DNA from: Bradyrhizobium sp. CB82
GTDB lineage: Bacteria > Pseudomonadota > Alphaproteobacteria > Rhizobiales > Xanthobacteraceae
Direction of reading: 5' to 3'
Assembly: GCF_029714405.1 (NCBI RefSeq)
Contig: NZ_CP121650.1
Span: forward strand, 4,841,001-4,905,000
Length of the DNA stretch: 64,000 nucleotides
In this document: one piece after another, positions 16,152-25,199 of the stretch
How the letters are laid out: each line of letters starts with the position of its first letter
Position numbering within the stretch: position 1 is the first letter of the stretch
Notes under the pieces: generated by a model
Database searches by the model: none
Seen by the model: only the letters and a program-made list of their open reading frames with translations
What the model was told of the DNA's origin: nothing
Program-made: the position numbers and the translations under genes

Positions 16152-17308
16152 GCGCCACGCCGACCGATGTCTTGATCGTGGGCGGTGGCGGCGCAGGCTG
16201 CTCCACGGCCCTGCATCTCGCAAGCCGCGGCGTGCGATGCATTCTGCTCGAACGCGGCCAGATCGGCGGGCAGGCCAGCGGCGTCAATTATGGCGGCGTG
16301 CGCCAGCAGGGACGCCACCCGGCAGAATTGCCGCTCGCGCGCCGCTCCCGCGAAATCTGGGCGAAGCTGCCCGAGCTCGTCGGCACCGATTGCGAATTCG
16401 AGGTGACTGGCCACCTGAAGCTCGCGCGCAACCAAGCCGAGGAGGCCGACCTCGTCGCCTATCTCGATATCGCCAAAGGCAACGGACTTCCGTTGATCAT
16501 GATCGGTGGCAACGCCATCCATCAGCAATATCCGTGGCTCGGCCCCGATGTCGTGGCCGGCTCGCTCGCTCCCGACGACGGCGCCGCCAATCCGCGACTG
16601 TTGAGTCCCGCGCTCGCGCGAGCCGCACGCGATAAGGGCGCTGACATCCGTGAATTCTCGCCAGTCAGTACCGTGGCCCATGACAGTTCTCAGTTCATCG
16701 TGAGGTCGGGCGAGCATGAATTTTGCGCCAGGTATCTCGTGAACACAGCCGGCTATTGGGGCGGCGCGATCGCCAGGACATTCGACGAAGCGGTTCCGGT
16801 CTCGCCGCTCAGCCCGAACATGCTGGTGACCGAGCCCCTGCCCTACTTCATCACGCCCAATCTGGGCGTCGTCGGCGGAGACGTCTACCTGCGTCAGATT
16901 CGCCGTGGCAACGTGATTTTCGGCGGCGGCCGCGGGGAATCCGATCCGGATGTTCCGCGTTCACGGCCATTGCCCGAACCAAGCTATGCGGTCATGGCGA
17001 AGGCGCTGCAGCTCGTGCCGCGGCTTGCGGGCGTGCAGGTGATCCGCAGCTGGACCGGCATCGACGGCGAAACACCGGACGATATTCCGGTCATCGGGCC
17101 GAGCCGCACGACGCCCGGCCTGTTTCATGCATTCGGCTTTTCAGGTCACGGCTTCCAGCTCGGCCCTGTCATCGGGGCCATCATGAGCGAGCTCATCGTC
17201 GACGGACGCACGGATGTCCCGCTCGAGCCGTTCCGTATCGATCGTTTCGCACAGGACGTATCATTCAACCAGCAGGAACAGAAACATGAGGCTTCGAATC
17301 GCGCTTAG
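16148..17308 (+). CDS. FAD-dependent amine oxidoreductase (DAO family), HcnC/OoxB-like
   Basis: 386 residues. It starts with DVLIVGGGGAGCSTALHLA, the FAD-binding fold of the DAO/glycine-oxidase superfamily, with the expected GVNYGGVRQQGRHP segment. It ends in the family C-terminal block (GIDGETPDDIPVIGPS, then FGFSGHGFQLGP). This is the catalytic subunit expected to oxidise the C-N bond of an amino acid or opine. It follows the HcnB-like gene with a 4-nt overlap, and the binding-protein gene starts inside its 3' end. Alternatives are a sarcosine- or hydroxyproline-type dehydrogenase. Confidence 0.9.
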   Translation: MSATPTDVLIVGGGGAGCSTALHLASRGVRCILLERGQIGGQASGVNYGGVRQQGRHPAELPLARRSREIWAKLPELVGTDCEFEVTGHLKLARNQAEEADLVAYLDIAKGNGLPLIMIGGNAIHQQYPWLGPDVVAGSLAPDDGAANPRLLSPALARAARDKGADIREFSPVSTVAHDSSQFIVRSGEHEFCARYLVNTAGYWGGAIARTFDEAVPVSPLSPNMLVTEPLPYFITPNLGVVGGDVYLRQIRRGNVIFGGGRGESDPDVPRSRPLPEPSYAVMAKALQLVPRLAGVQVIRSWTGIDGETPDDIPVIGPSRTTPGLFHAFGFSGHGFQLGPVIGAIMSELIVDGRTDVPLEPFRIDRFAQDVSFNQQEQKHEASNRA

Positions 17309-18836
17309 TGCGGCCCTCGCGGCCGCCACCCTCGTTGCGGTGCCTGCTTCGGCGGCGCCAAAGACCGATCTGAAAATCGGCATGGCCGCCCAGGATGTCG
17401 GCCAGCTCGATCCGCATCGCGCGGTCAGCACGATCGACCGCACCGTGGTTGCCTGGATCTATAATGGCCTCGTGCGCTTCAAGCCGGGGACGATGGACCC
17501 TACGCAGATCGAGCCGGATCTTGCGGAGAAATGGGAAGCAAGCGCCGACAAGCTCGACTGGACCTTTCATCTGCGCCGCGGCGTCAAGTTTCACGGCGAC
17601 TTCGGCGAACTGACCGCCGATGACGTCGTCTTCAGCCTGAAGCGAGCGGGCGATGCCAAGACGTCGGCCTTCTCCGCCGACTTCGCCGCTTTCAAGACCA
17701 TCGAGGCTGCGGATCCCTACACCGTGCACATCGTGTTGGCGCGGCGGGTGCCGAGTCTGCTCGGGTTGCTCACCAATTATTCCGGCGGCTACATCGTCAG
17801 CCGCAAGGCGGTCGAGAAATATGGCGCGGACTTCACCCGCAATCCGGTCGGCACCGGCCCCTTCGCCTTCGTTTCCGATACGCCGAACCAGTCGCTCGAG
17901 CTCGCAGCCTTCGACGGCTATTTCCGCGGCAAGCCGAAGCTGCAGCACGTGAGCTATCGCTACATTCCCTCCGACTCCTCGCGTGACCTCGCCTTCCAGA
18001 ATGGCGAAATCGACCTCATCTACGGCAAGCAGGATCAGGCCTGGATCAACCGCATCCGCGCGTTGCCGAATTCGATCGTCGACGTGTTCGAGCCCGGCGA
18101 ACTCGCCAATCTCAATCTCAACGTCACAGCGAAGCCGCTCGACGACATTCGCGTGCGGCAGGCAATCGCCTATGCGGTCAACCGGCCGGAATTGGTCAAG
18201 TGGCAGGGTGCCGACACGGCACGGCCGGGCCAGAGCGTCATTCCGGCCGGCTATCTCGGATTTTCGAAGGATGTCGGTCTCGTGAATACCGACATCGCCA
18301 AAGCCAAGGCGCTGCTCAAGGAGGCGGGTTATCCCGACGGCGTGACGATCAAGGTGATCCACACGCAGTTGCCGCAGATGCTTGGCAGCATGCAGGTCGT
18401 GCAGGCGCAGCTAAAGAAGGCAGGCATCAATCTCGACATCGAGGTCGTCGATCATGCCACATTCCACCAGCAGATCCGCAAGGATTTGAGCCCGATCGTC
18501 TATTACGCGGCGGCACGATTTCCGGTGGCGGACATCTACCTCACCCAGTTCTTTCACTCCGCGAGCATCGTCGGAAAGCCGACGGCAGTCACCAATTTCA
18601 GCCACTGCGACGTGGCGGACAAGGAAATCGACGCTGCCAAGACCGAGCCCGACACCGAAAAGCAGGTTGCACTCTGGGTCGAGGCGCAGAAAAAGATCGT
18701 CGCGGCCGTCTGCGCGGTTCCGCTGGCCGAGGCCTTGCAAATCTGGGCGCATCGCGCCGACCTCGACTTCGGCTATGAGTTGAAGGCGTCGCTGTCACTC
18801 GGTCCGGTCTTGACCGAAGCCACGCACTTCAAGTGA
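17286..18836 (+). CDS. Periplasmic peptide/opine-binding protein (SBP family 5)
   Basis: 516 residues: a signal peptide (about 1-23, ending PASA), then a cluster-C type-II binding fold. The signature regions are WTFHLRRGVKFHGDFGELTADDVVFSL and NPVGTGPFAF, then SLELAAFDGYFRGKPKL (shown in parts). AGGAACAG precedes the ATG, which lies within the end of the oxidase gene. It captures the substrate in the periplasm and hands it to the permeases. Specificity cannot be read directly; the oxidase neighbours argue for an N-substituted amino acid or opine rather than plain dipeptides. Confidence 0.92.
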   Translation: MRLRIALSAALAAATLVAVPASAAPKTDLKIGMAAQDVGQLDPHRAVSTIDRTVVAWIYNGLVRFKPGTMDPTQIEPDLAEKWEASADKLDWTFHLRRGVKFHGDFGELTADDVVFSLKRAGDAKTSAFSADFAAFKTIEAADPYTVHIVLARRVPSLLGLLTNYSGGYIVSRKAVEKYGADFTRNPVGTGPFAFVSDTPNQSLELAAFDGYFRGKPKLQHVSYRYIPSDSSRDLAFQNGEIDLIYGKQDQAWINRIRALPNSIVDVFEPGELANLNLNVTAKPLDDIRVRQAIAYAVNRPELVKWQGADTARPGQSVIPAGYLGFSKDVGLVNTDIAKAKALLKEAGYPDGVTIKVIHTQLPQMLGSMQVVQAQLKKAGINLDIEVVDHATFHQQIRKDLSPIVYYAAARFPVADIYLTQFFHSASIVGKPTAVTNFSHCDVADKEIDAAKTEPDTEKQVALWVEAQKKIVAAVCAVPLAEALQIWAHRADLDFGYELKASLSLGPVLTEATHFK

Positions 18837-18867
18837 GCTAAGCGGGACAGAGCCACAGGATCGCTTC

Positions 18868-19806
18868 GTGATTGGCTTCATCATCCGTCGACTGCTCGCC
18901 TCGATACCAACGCTGTTCGCGGTGTTGACGCTCGTCTTTCTGCTGGTGCGTGTGGTCCCGGGCGATCCGGCCATTGCCATCCTGGGCGATCGGGCGACCC
19001 CGGACGCCCTCGCCGCTTTGCGCGCAGAACTCGGCCTCGATCGCTGGATCGGCGCGCAATATGTCGACTTCCTCGGCCATGCTTTGCGCGGCGATCTCGG
19101 CATCAGCATGGTCACGCACCGCCCGGTCTGGAGCGAGATTGCAGAAGCATTGCCCCACACCATCGTGTTGACGCTGGCGGCCATGGCGATCGGCTGCCTG
19201 ATCGGCATCCCCTCCGGCATCTTCGCTGCGCTACATCGCAATGGCACGATCGACGTGCTGACACGCCTGCTTTCATTGCTCGGGCTGTCGTTCCCCGTCT
19301 TCGTTTCGGGTATTTTCCTCCTGATCGTCTTCGCGCTGCAACTGCACCTCTTTCCGGTGATCGGCAATCCGCGCCCGGGCGACTGGGTCGATGGCCTGCA
19401 CAAACTCGTCCTGCCCGCGATCACTCTCGGCATCGTGATGGCAGCCTACGTCGTGCGCGTGACGCGCAGTTCGATGCTGCAGGTTCTCGGGGAGGACTAC
19501 ATCCGCACTGCGCGCGCCAAGGGCGTGCCGCGGCGCGCCATCATCTGGCGCCACGGTTTCTCCAATGCCTTGATTCCGGTGGTCACGGTGGTCGGCCTCT
19601 ATGTCGGCATCCTGATCGGCAATTCGGTCCTGACCGAAATCGTCTTCAACCGGCCCGGCCTCGGCAAGGTGATCGTCAGCGCGCTGACGCAGCGCGACTA
19701 CACCATGTTGCAGGGCATGATGGTGATCTATTGTTTCCTGATCGTCGTCGTGAACCTGATTACCGACATCAGCTATGGCCTCATCGATCCAAGGGTTAAG
19801 CAATGA
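18868..19806 (+). CDS. ABC transporter permease, DppB-like
   Basis: 312 residues, GTG start (MIGFIIRRLLASIPTLFAVL). Six membrane helices are expected, with the DppB-type N-terminal extension (VVPGDPAIAILGDRATPD, ELGLDRWIGAQYVDFL) and the EAA loop TARAKGVPRRAIIWRHGF, which contacts the ATPases. Stop and start overlap the DppC-like gene by 4 nt. Forms the membrane channel with that permease. Confidence 0.92.
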   Translation: MIGFIIRRLLASIPTLFAVLTLVFLLVRVVPGDPAIAILGDRATPDALAALRAELGLDRWIGAQYVDFLGHALRGDLGISMVTHRPVWSEIAEALPHTIVLTLAAMAIGCLIGIPSGIFAALHRNGTIDVLTRLLSLLGLSFPVFVSGIFLLIVFALQLHLFPVIGNPRPGDWVDGLHKLVLPAITLGIVMAAYVVRVTRSSMLQVLGEDYIRTARAKGVPRRAIIWRHGFSNALIPVVTVVGLYVGILIGNSVLTEIVFNRPGLGKVIVSALTQRDYTMLQGMMVIYCFLIVVVNLITDISYGLIDPRVKQ

Positions 19807-20672
19807 CCGATGTGGCCCTTTCCGCACCACGTTCGCCATGGCGTGCGATGGCCGGCCGGCTGTTGACCGATCCCACGACACTCGCCGGTGTTATCCTCTG
19901 CACGATCGTCGTGCTAGGGGCGCTGCTCGCACCATGGCTCGCCCCTCGCGATCCGCTCGAACAGAACATCCTCGATCGCCTGGCGGGACCCGGTTCCGAG
20001 TATCTGCTCGGCACCGACCAATTCGGCCGCGACGTGCTGTCACGGCTGCTTTGGGGCGCGCGGGTGTCCCTGCTCGTGTCCTTCCTTTCCATCGCCGGCG
20101 CCGTCATCGTCGGCGGGGCGATCGGCATGATCAGCGGCTATGTCGGCGGCCGCTTCGATCTTGTCACAATGCAGTTGATGGACGTCCTCCTGTCGTTCCC
20201 GAGCCTGATCCTCGGCATGATCATGGTGGCGTTGCTCGGGTCGAGTGTCACCAATCTCGTCATTGCGATTGCGCTCACCGCAATAGCCCCCTTCGCGCGC
20301 ATTGCGCGAGCACCCGTTCTGGTGCTTAGGGAACGCGCCTTCATCGAGGCCGGCCGCGCGCTCGGCTTTTCGCATTTGCGCATTCTGCTCGTGCATGTGC
20401 TGCCCAACATCGTCAATGATCTCCTGGTCATGGGCACGCTCTGGATGGCGACCGCAGTCCGCACCGAAGCCTCGCTCTCCTTCATCGGGCTCGGCGTCAA
20501 ACCGCCGACGCCGACCTGGGGCGGCATGATGCGGGACGGATTCGAGAATATTCTCGATTCAGCATGGCTGTGCATATGGCCGGGCCTGGCCATTCTTGCA
20601 TTGGTCTTGGGATTGAACCTCGTCGGTGACGGTCTTTACGACGTGACCGATCCGAAGGCGAATGCCCAATGA
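19803..20672 (+). CDS. ABC transporter permease, DppC-like
   Basis: 289 residues. A short cytoplasmic N-terminus and first helix, the LLGTDQFGRDVLSRLLWGAR motif of DppC/OppC permeases, five further helices and an EAA loop (AGRALGFSHLRILLVHVLPN). It overlaps both neighbours by 4 nt. Partner of the DppB-like permease in the inner membrane. Confidence 0.92.
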   Translation: MTDVALSAPRSPWRAMAGRLLTDPTTLAGVILCTIVVLGALLAPWLAPRDPLEQNILDRLAGPGSEYLLGTDQFGRDVLSRLLWGARVSLLVSFLSIAGAVIVGGAIGMISGYVGGRFDLVTMQLMDVLLSFPSLILGMIMVALLGSSVTNLVIAIALTAIAPFARIARAPVLVLRERAFIEAGRALGFSHLRILLVHVLPNIVNDLLVMGTLWMATAVRTEASLSFIGLGVKPPTPTWGGMMRDGFENILDSAWLCIWPGLAILALVLGLNLVGDGLYDVTDPKANAQ

Positions 20673-21643
20673 CGGCCTCCCAAGTTCTGCTTGAGGTCAG
20701 CGACCTCGCCAAGCATTTTACGGTCACCAAGGGCTTCCCGCGCCCGGTCACAACGATCGTCCGCGCCGTCGACGGCGTCAGCTTCGCGGTGACGCGCGGG
20801 GAGGCGTTCGGCCTCGTCGGCGAGTCCGGCTGCGGCAAATCGACCGCAGCGCGCGCCGTGCTGCGCCTGATTCCGCCGGATGCCGGCCGCGTCCGCTTCG
20901 CCGACATCGACGTGACCGGCGCCCATGGATCCGTGCTGCAACGGCTGCGCCGCCGTATGCAGATCGTCTTCCAGGACCCCTATTCGTCACTCAATCCGCG
21001 ACGCACGATCGGCCAGGCCCTGACGGAGCCGCTTGCCGTGCACGGTCTTGCCAGCGGTCGTGCCGCACGCGAACGCGCAATCGCATTGCTGGACGAAGTC
21101 GGTCTGCCGCCGTCCGCCTACGACCGCCACCCGCACGAGTTTTCCGGTGGCCAGCGTCAGCGTGTCGGGATCGCGCGCGCCCTGTCTGTCGAGCCCGAGC
21201 TGATCGTCGCCGACGAACCGGTTTCCGCACTCGATGTCTCCGTTCAGGCCCAGGTGCTGCTGCTGCTGAAAGAACTGCAGGCGCGACGCGGCCTGACTTT
21301 CGTGTTCGTCAGTCACGATCTCGGTGTCATCAGGTGGTTCTGCTCACGCGTCGCGGTGATGTATCTTGGACGCATCGTGGAGAGCGGCCCGGTCGCGCGC
21401 GTGTTCGGCGCACCGCGCCATCCCTATACGCGCATGCTGCGCGATGCTTCGCCCATCCCCGACCCGGGGATACGAGGCCAAATGCCGCGCATTCTCGGTG
21501 AAATCCCTTCCGCCGCCAATCCGCCCGCAGGATGCCACTTTCACCCCCGTTGCCCGCGCGCATCCGATGTGTGCCGCACGGTGTATCCGGAATGGCGGGC
21601 TGATGGTGATCAGGGTGTCGCCTGTCATCACCCAGAGAACTGA
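20669..21643 (+). CDS. Dipeptide/opine-type ABC transporter ATPase (DppF-like)
   Basis: 324 residues. Walker A GESGCGKS, FQDPYSSLNPR Q-loop region, signature FSGGQRQRV, Walker B LIVADEPVSALD, switch His in VSHDLG and the C-terminal CHFHPRCPRASDVC motif of oligopeptide ATPases. It pairs with the DppD-like ATPase at the head of the operon; the separation of the two ATPase genes by the whole operon is unusual. It is the last gene; an 11-bp hairpin lies 310 nt downstream. Confidence 0.92.
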   Translation: MTASQVLLEVSDLAKHFTVTKGFPRPVTTIVRAVDGVSFAVTRGEAFGLVGESGCGKSTAARAVLRLIPPDAGRVRFADIDVTGAHGSVLQRLRRRMQIVFQDPYSSLNPRRTIGQALTEPLAVHGLASGRAARERAIALLDEVGLPPSAYDRHPHEFSGGQRQRVGIARALSVEPELIVADEPVSALDVSVQAQVLLLLKELQARRGLTFVFVSHDLGVIRWFCSRVAVMYLGRIVESGPVARVFGAPRHPYTRMLRDASPIPDPGIRGQMPRILGEIPSAANPPAGCHFHPRCPRASDVCRTVYPEWRADGDQGVACHHPEN

Positions 21644-22072
21644 TTGGTCGCGGTCACCGCTGACGCACGTTCATCCTCCGACACCGAGACATAGCATGGG
21701 CTCGCGCCGTGGTCTGCGGCGACGCAAAATCGTCGTTGGTGGTCGAGCGAGGCGGCCCGACGATGTTCGCGGATCGGCATCATGAGCCGCGGACAGCAAG
21801 GCCCAGACGCCGGTATACGGCGCAAGCGAGCGAAGGCTTATCGGGTCGTCAAATGAAAACGCGGCCCGGATCCGGGAATTTCTTGCCTCCCCGACTGATC
21901 TCTTCCTTGCGCCAAGCCAATCGCTGCCTCGTGGGGTTGGCTTTGAGCAACCGGGGCGCCGGGGGAAGGAGCCCGGCGCCCCGTCCCTGAGAATGTCCAT
22001 AGCGCAACTACCGGAACGAAACCGTTATCCCGAGTGAGAAGAGTGTGCGCGCCATCGCGAGAGGAGAGAGCA
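21644..22072. other. Intergenic interval after the importer operon
   Basis: No gene is supported. A long G/C stem (GGGGCGCCGGG 21953-21963 with 21972-21982, 8-nt loop) may act as a transcription end or mRNA-stabilising structure, though it lacks a T stretch. Confidence 0.45.
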
Positions 22073-22348
22073 ATGCGTGTCTTGTCCGTGGCGTTCTTCA
22101 CAATGGCATCGCTGGCCCAGGCTCATGCACAAGACCAAGAGAAGACCAAAAAGCCTGAGCCGTCGTGCAGCTATACGATAAGCAGCGGGGATTCGTACGT
22201 CGTGCCCGTTGGTGAAGCGCTTTGCTGGCGCCTGCCGGCGCCTTCTGACACCGAGTACACGCTGCTGCACTGTGACCCGCCGTTTCAGGAGCTTACTCGG
22301 GTGAAACGGGGAGATCCTCGCTGCAATAAATACGAGGAACGGCAATAG
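22073..22348 (+). CDS. Small secreted Cys-containing protein
   Basis: 91 residues. A signal peptide (MRVLSVAFFTMASLAQAHAQ) is followed by a mature domain with four Cys (SCSY, LCWR, HCDP, RCNK), probably two disulfides. GAGGAGAGAGCA gives a strong ribosome site, fixing the ATG although the frame is open 13 codons upstream. Unknown family; periplasmic location inferred. Confidence 0.65.
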   Translation: MRVLSVAFFTMASLAQAHAQDQEKTKKPEPSCSYTISSGDSYVVPVGEALCWRLPAPSDTEYTLLHCDPPFQELTRVKRGDPRCNKYEERQ

Positions 22349-22693
22349 ACCTCGGCTCAATGCTAGCCGCAAGGTCCATGTGTTGATCCCGCCCCATCCC
22401 GCTGAGCAGACTCCGGCCAGAGTCGGCCGTCAAGAGTCCGCAGGTGCACCGTTGGCGGACGGCCGCGATGTCAGTGTCTGCCTGCTTGGACCAAGGGGCC
22501 CCGCAAGGACACGCTCTCCAGGCTGGAATGCGAGGCTCCCCGCAAGGGATACGGCCGATAGATGCCCCCTGCTCCGCAGGACACGGCCCGATCTGATCCA
22601 CCACCCGTGAGGCCTTCACGCGGTGGATTTTGTGTTTCTGAGCCGCGCGTTATGATGCCGAGTAGCCAGTCACAGTTTACCTGGAGTGGCACC
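22349..22693. other. Intergenic interval with a terminator-like hairpin
   Basis: No gene is supported here. ATCCACC (22596-22602) pairs with GGTGGAT (22622-22628), with an inner CGTGAGG/CCTTCACG stem and a trailing TTTTGTGTTT, fitting a rightward terminator for the upstream secreted-protein gene. Confidence 0.55.
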
Positions 22694-22840
22694 ATGACGC
22701 AGAACCTCGTAGCCGCGTGTGTCGTCGCGGCTTTGATTATCCTGGGCTTGCTTGCCTTCGCCCACAAGCAGCATGACTGCCAGCACGGGCGCCTGCTCAG
22801 AACCCTTGAGCACTGCGGAGGTCCCAGCCCTTCAATCTAG
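22694..22840 (+). CDS. Small membrane protein
   Basis: 48 residues: MTQNLVAACVVAALIILGLL forms one membrane helix near the N-terminus, followed by a His/Cys-bearing tail (KQHDCQHGRLLRTLEHCGG). TGGAGTGGCACC supplies the ribosome site. The tail with three His and two Cys could bind metal, which is speculation. Unknown function. Confidence 0.5.
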   Translation: MTQNLVAACVVAALIILGLLAFAHKQHDCQHGRLLRTLEHCGGPSPSI

Positions 22841-23084
22841 AGCCTGGCACACCCACGATCAGCAGTAGCTCACCGCCGATCCACGCCCCTAGGAATCGAT
22901 CACTTGCGAGGCGCTTCGCAGACCGCTTTCATGGCTGTATGCCTCGGTTCGCTTTCGCGCGGACGGGTTGCATTTCCAAAACCGCGCGTGCGGGCCGTCT
23001 GTGGCGTTGGCGCGAATCTAATGGCAGGAACCTTCGGGAGCCCGGGCAGTTGATCAGCAGTCCCCGACAAGCGGAGTTTTTCCC

Positions 23085-23327
23085 ATGCGCGAGAAGCGCA
23101 GGCTGGTAGCGCCAGCGGCATCCGCCCGCACCACCAAGGCGTCGATTGAACCCCTAAGGACCGGTTATGCCTTAATCGTCGACGGTCATGTCAAGGCGAC
23201 CTTCGCGGCGAAAGCGAGCGCCCTGGAAGCTGGCACACAGCTGAAGCACCGACACCCTCGGCTTCAGGTCAAGATCTACGACGCCGAAAACAAGCTCAGC
23301 GAGGTTGTTGAGATCGCCCTCGCTTGA
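23085..23327 (+). CDS. Small hypothetical protein
   Basis: 80 residues: a basic leader (MREKRRLVAPAASARTTK), then a small beta-rich domain (GYALIVDGHVKATFAAKASA, VKIYDAENKLSEVVEI). Cytosolic, no family recognised. It ends near the start of the following PRC-barrel-like gene and could be co-transcribed. Confidence 0.55.
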   Translation: MREKRRLVAPAASARTTKASIEPLRTGYALIVDGHVKATFAAKASALEAGTQLKHRHPRLQVKIYDAENKLSEVVEIALA

Positions 23328-23361
23328 CGCGCCGACCGGCGGCCCGTTTGGAGTTGGCACC

Positions 23362-23580
23362 ATGAGCGCCTCGAGCACAGGCGACCAACGAGCCATGAAC
23401 ATCTTGCGCGAATTGCACGAGGCCGAGAAAGAGCTAGTCGGCAAGGCCGTCGTCTTGACTGACGGCAAGGCTGGCACAATCGATGGCGTCTTCCTCGATG
23501 ATGAGCATGGACTCCGCATCTCGATCGCGGGGCATGAGGGTCGATGGCCGATCTCGACGGTGAGGCAAATCGAGAGCTGA
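23362..23580 (+). CDS. Small PRC-barrel-like protein
   Basis: 72 residues. After a helix (MNILRELHEAEKELVGKAVV) comes a beta-barrel-like GKAGTIDGVFLDDEHGLRIS and IAGHEGRWPISTVRQIES. It resembles short PRC-barrel proteins of rhizobia but the match is by eye. The ATG after GTTGGCACC is used; upstream in-frame codons look like untranslated sequence. Confidence 0.55.
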   Translation: MSASSTGDQRAMNILRELHEAEKELVGKAVVLTDGKAGTIDGVFLDDEHGLRISIAGHEGRWPISTVRQIES

Positions 23581-23948
23581 TCGCCCACGGCCTTCCTCTA
23601 TCGATGACGGGGGGTCGTCGGGCTGAATGAGGCGCGGTGCTGAGCGGGCCCCGTTATCAATTCAATCGGCCCACCGGACCGCTGCCACACACACTGGCAT
23701 GGCCGGATCATCCTGATGATCTCCCGAGTCAACGGCGCTTCTGGGCTACTCCGAGAGCACGTCTCGCTTTACCGCTTCTTCCCGGTACAGTGGCTTTGCG
23801 CGCGGCGGTGCGCACAGGGGGACAGCTCCGGCGTGTCGGCCAGCCTCGTGCGCTGGGGCCGTTCTCTGCAGGAGCCCCATCGAGGGCAAGGAATAGCCGT
23901 GAAATCCGCGGTCGTGAGTCGAGTTCGCTGTCCGGAAGGCTCGTAGAT
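23581..23948. other. Interval without a supported gene
   Basis: Frames on both strands are open but look like shadow reading of GC-rich sequence. No ribosome site, signal peptide or motif. Confidence 0.4.
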
Positions 23949-24212
23949 ATGCGTGATCTTGAGGAAAGCGACCGCGAAGCATGGGCTCGCATGGCCGCAC
24001 ACCATATCGTTGACGGCGCCTTAGCCGCGAGCGAGCGAATGCCCGGACCGCATCCGGCACCAGACCAAGTCGCGCTCCTGCGTGAGATCGCGCGGCGTGC
24101 CTTGTGGCATTTGCCCAACTCGGGCGACGAGGCGCGGCAGTTGGTTCGCTACATTGATATCGAAAATCTGCGCCAATCGAACCCGCGCGACGACGCAGCG
24201 CCGGAGGGTTGA
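23949..24212 (+). CDS. Small helical hypothetical protein
   Basis: 87 residues (MRDLEESDREAWARMAAHHI, then DQVALLREIARRALWHLPNS), highly helical and acidic. It is the end of a longer open frame; this ATG begins the part with protein-like composition. No family known. Confidence 0.5.
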   Translation: MRDLEESDREAWARMAAHHIVDGALAASERMPGPHPAPDQVALLREIARRALWHLPNSGDEARQLVRYIDIENLRQSNPRDDAAPEG

Positions 24213-24240
24213 AAGCAAAACGCGGGACCGAAGCCCCGCG
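24211..24240 (-). terminator. Leftward rho-independent terminator
   Basis: On the minus strand CGCGGGG, a CTTCGG-type loop and CCCGCG are followed by TTTTGC. It lies 10 nt beyond the stop of the leftward secreted-protein gene and fits as its terminator. Confidence 0.75.
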
Positions 24241-24249
24241 CTGCGACGA

Positions 24250-24570
24250 CTAGTTGCCGTCGTCGGTTGATGTCGACGTCGATGTCGATGTGCTGAAGGC
24301 GCTGTTTGTTCCCCTTTCAACGTGCTCCATCGCGCAGTCGTAACATTCCTTCACGGCGCCCCGCAGGCTGTCGACGCGCTTTTCGATGTCGCGATAACTA
24401 TTGGAATTGTACTGAACGGCCTTTCCGGCCGCATCGCTAACTGCATCCGCGCAGTTCCTTGCATAGTCACTGCTGTAGTTGCACGCAGCAGCGGCTGGCG
24501 AGGCACGAAGATTCACGCCCGCGATAGCAATCATTCCGAGAGAAAGTGAAACGACAATAGGTTTTAACAT
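24250..24570 (-). CDS. Small secreted protein with Ser/Thr repeat tail
   Basis: 106 residues: a signal peptide (MLKPIVVSLSLGMIAIAGVN, cleavage near ASPAAAA), then a helical domain with four Cys (ACNY, NCAD, ECYDC). The end is a low-complexity tail of alternating Ser-Thr (STSTSTSTST) encoded by a short GTCGAT-like tandem repeat. Periplasmic or surface location is inferred. Unknown family; the repeat could vary in length between strains. Confidence 0.65.
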   Translation of the reverse strand: MLKPIVVSLSLGMIAIAGVNLRASPAAAACNYSSDYARNCADAVSDAAGKAVQYNSNSYRDIEKRVDSLRGAVKECYDCAMEHVERGTNSAFSTSTSTSTSTDDGN

Positions 24571-24793
24571 TTGAGCCTCATCGGCTTAGGGTTGTGGATG
24601 AAACAGAGCCAGCATACACGTTTAAGTTGACGACGGCTAGTGCCCTGATCAAGGGAGTCGCAAGGCCTTGAAACCTCACAGCTCCGTAGCTTGTCACCGC
24701 AATTGCTAGAAATGGTCGCTCCCCAAGCTCAGATAGTTATTGAATTTTCAATGCCATACCGTGACTGGTTCGGAAGAACGGTGAGAACGATAT

Positions 24794-24883
24794 TGGCGGA
24801 AGGGGTGGGATTCGAACCCACGGTACCCTTGCGGGCACGCCGGTTTTCAAGACCGGTGCCTTAAACCACTCGGCCACCCTTCC
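24794..24883 (-). tRNA. tRNA-Ser (anticodon UGA)
   Basis: Cloverleaf read on the minus strand: acceptor GGAAGGG pairs with CCCTTCC, discriminator G and an encoded CCA at the 3' end. The D-arm is GGCCGAGTGGTTTAAGGC. The anticodon stem ACCGG-CTTGAAA-CCGG carries TGA, a long variable arm follows (class II tRNA), and the T-loop is GTTCGAATC. The long variable arm and anticodon agree on Ser. Confidence 0.97.
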
Positions 24884-25199
24884 GAAGCAGGAATTTCAGT
24901 CGCTTAACGCAGGCGGTTCGCAAAGGCAACGCGAAGTTGGACCGGGGCAGCTGGCAAGCGCCCGCCGGAACCGCCTGTAAGGTCGCCGTCAGCTTGGACC
25001 CTTAGGCTGCAAAGCTCGCGAGCCGCCGTCGCCACGCGGGGCGGACGCACACTCAATTCCCGACATCGGCGCCGCCGCCCAGGGCGTCGCCGGTTACGAG
25101 GCCCGGTTGGACTGGTCTCCAACTCCGGGCCTCGTTCGCTTCAAACGAAAGCGCGGCACCGGCAGGGCGCCGCGCTTTTTTGTCGGCAGCTGATTCGCT
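24884..25199. other. Interval with two tandem hairpins
   Basis: No gene is supported. An 11-bp perfect stem (25096-25106 with 25125-25135) is followed by a 9-bp stem AAGCGCGGC (25149-25157) / GCCGCGCTT (25169-25177) with a T stretch, listed as a terminator. Confidence 0.5.
25149..25181 (+). terminator. Rho-independent terminator
   Basis: A 9-bp G/C stem (25149-25157 with 25169-25177) followed by TTTTTT rightward. Leftward it could also serve the small gene ending at 25200, since AAACGAAA precedes the stem. No rightward gene directly precedes it. Confidence 0.7.

Noticed and set aside
14940..16223. 427-aa leftward frame within the oxidase operon
   Set aside because: Antisense to the BFD-domain flavoprotein and its neighbour, which have complete motifs and coupled starts.
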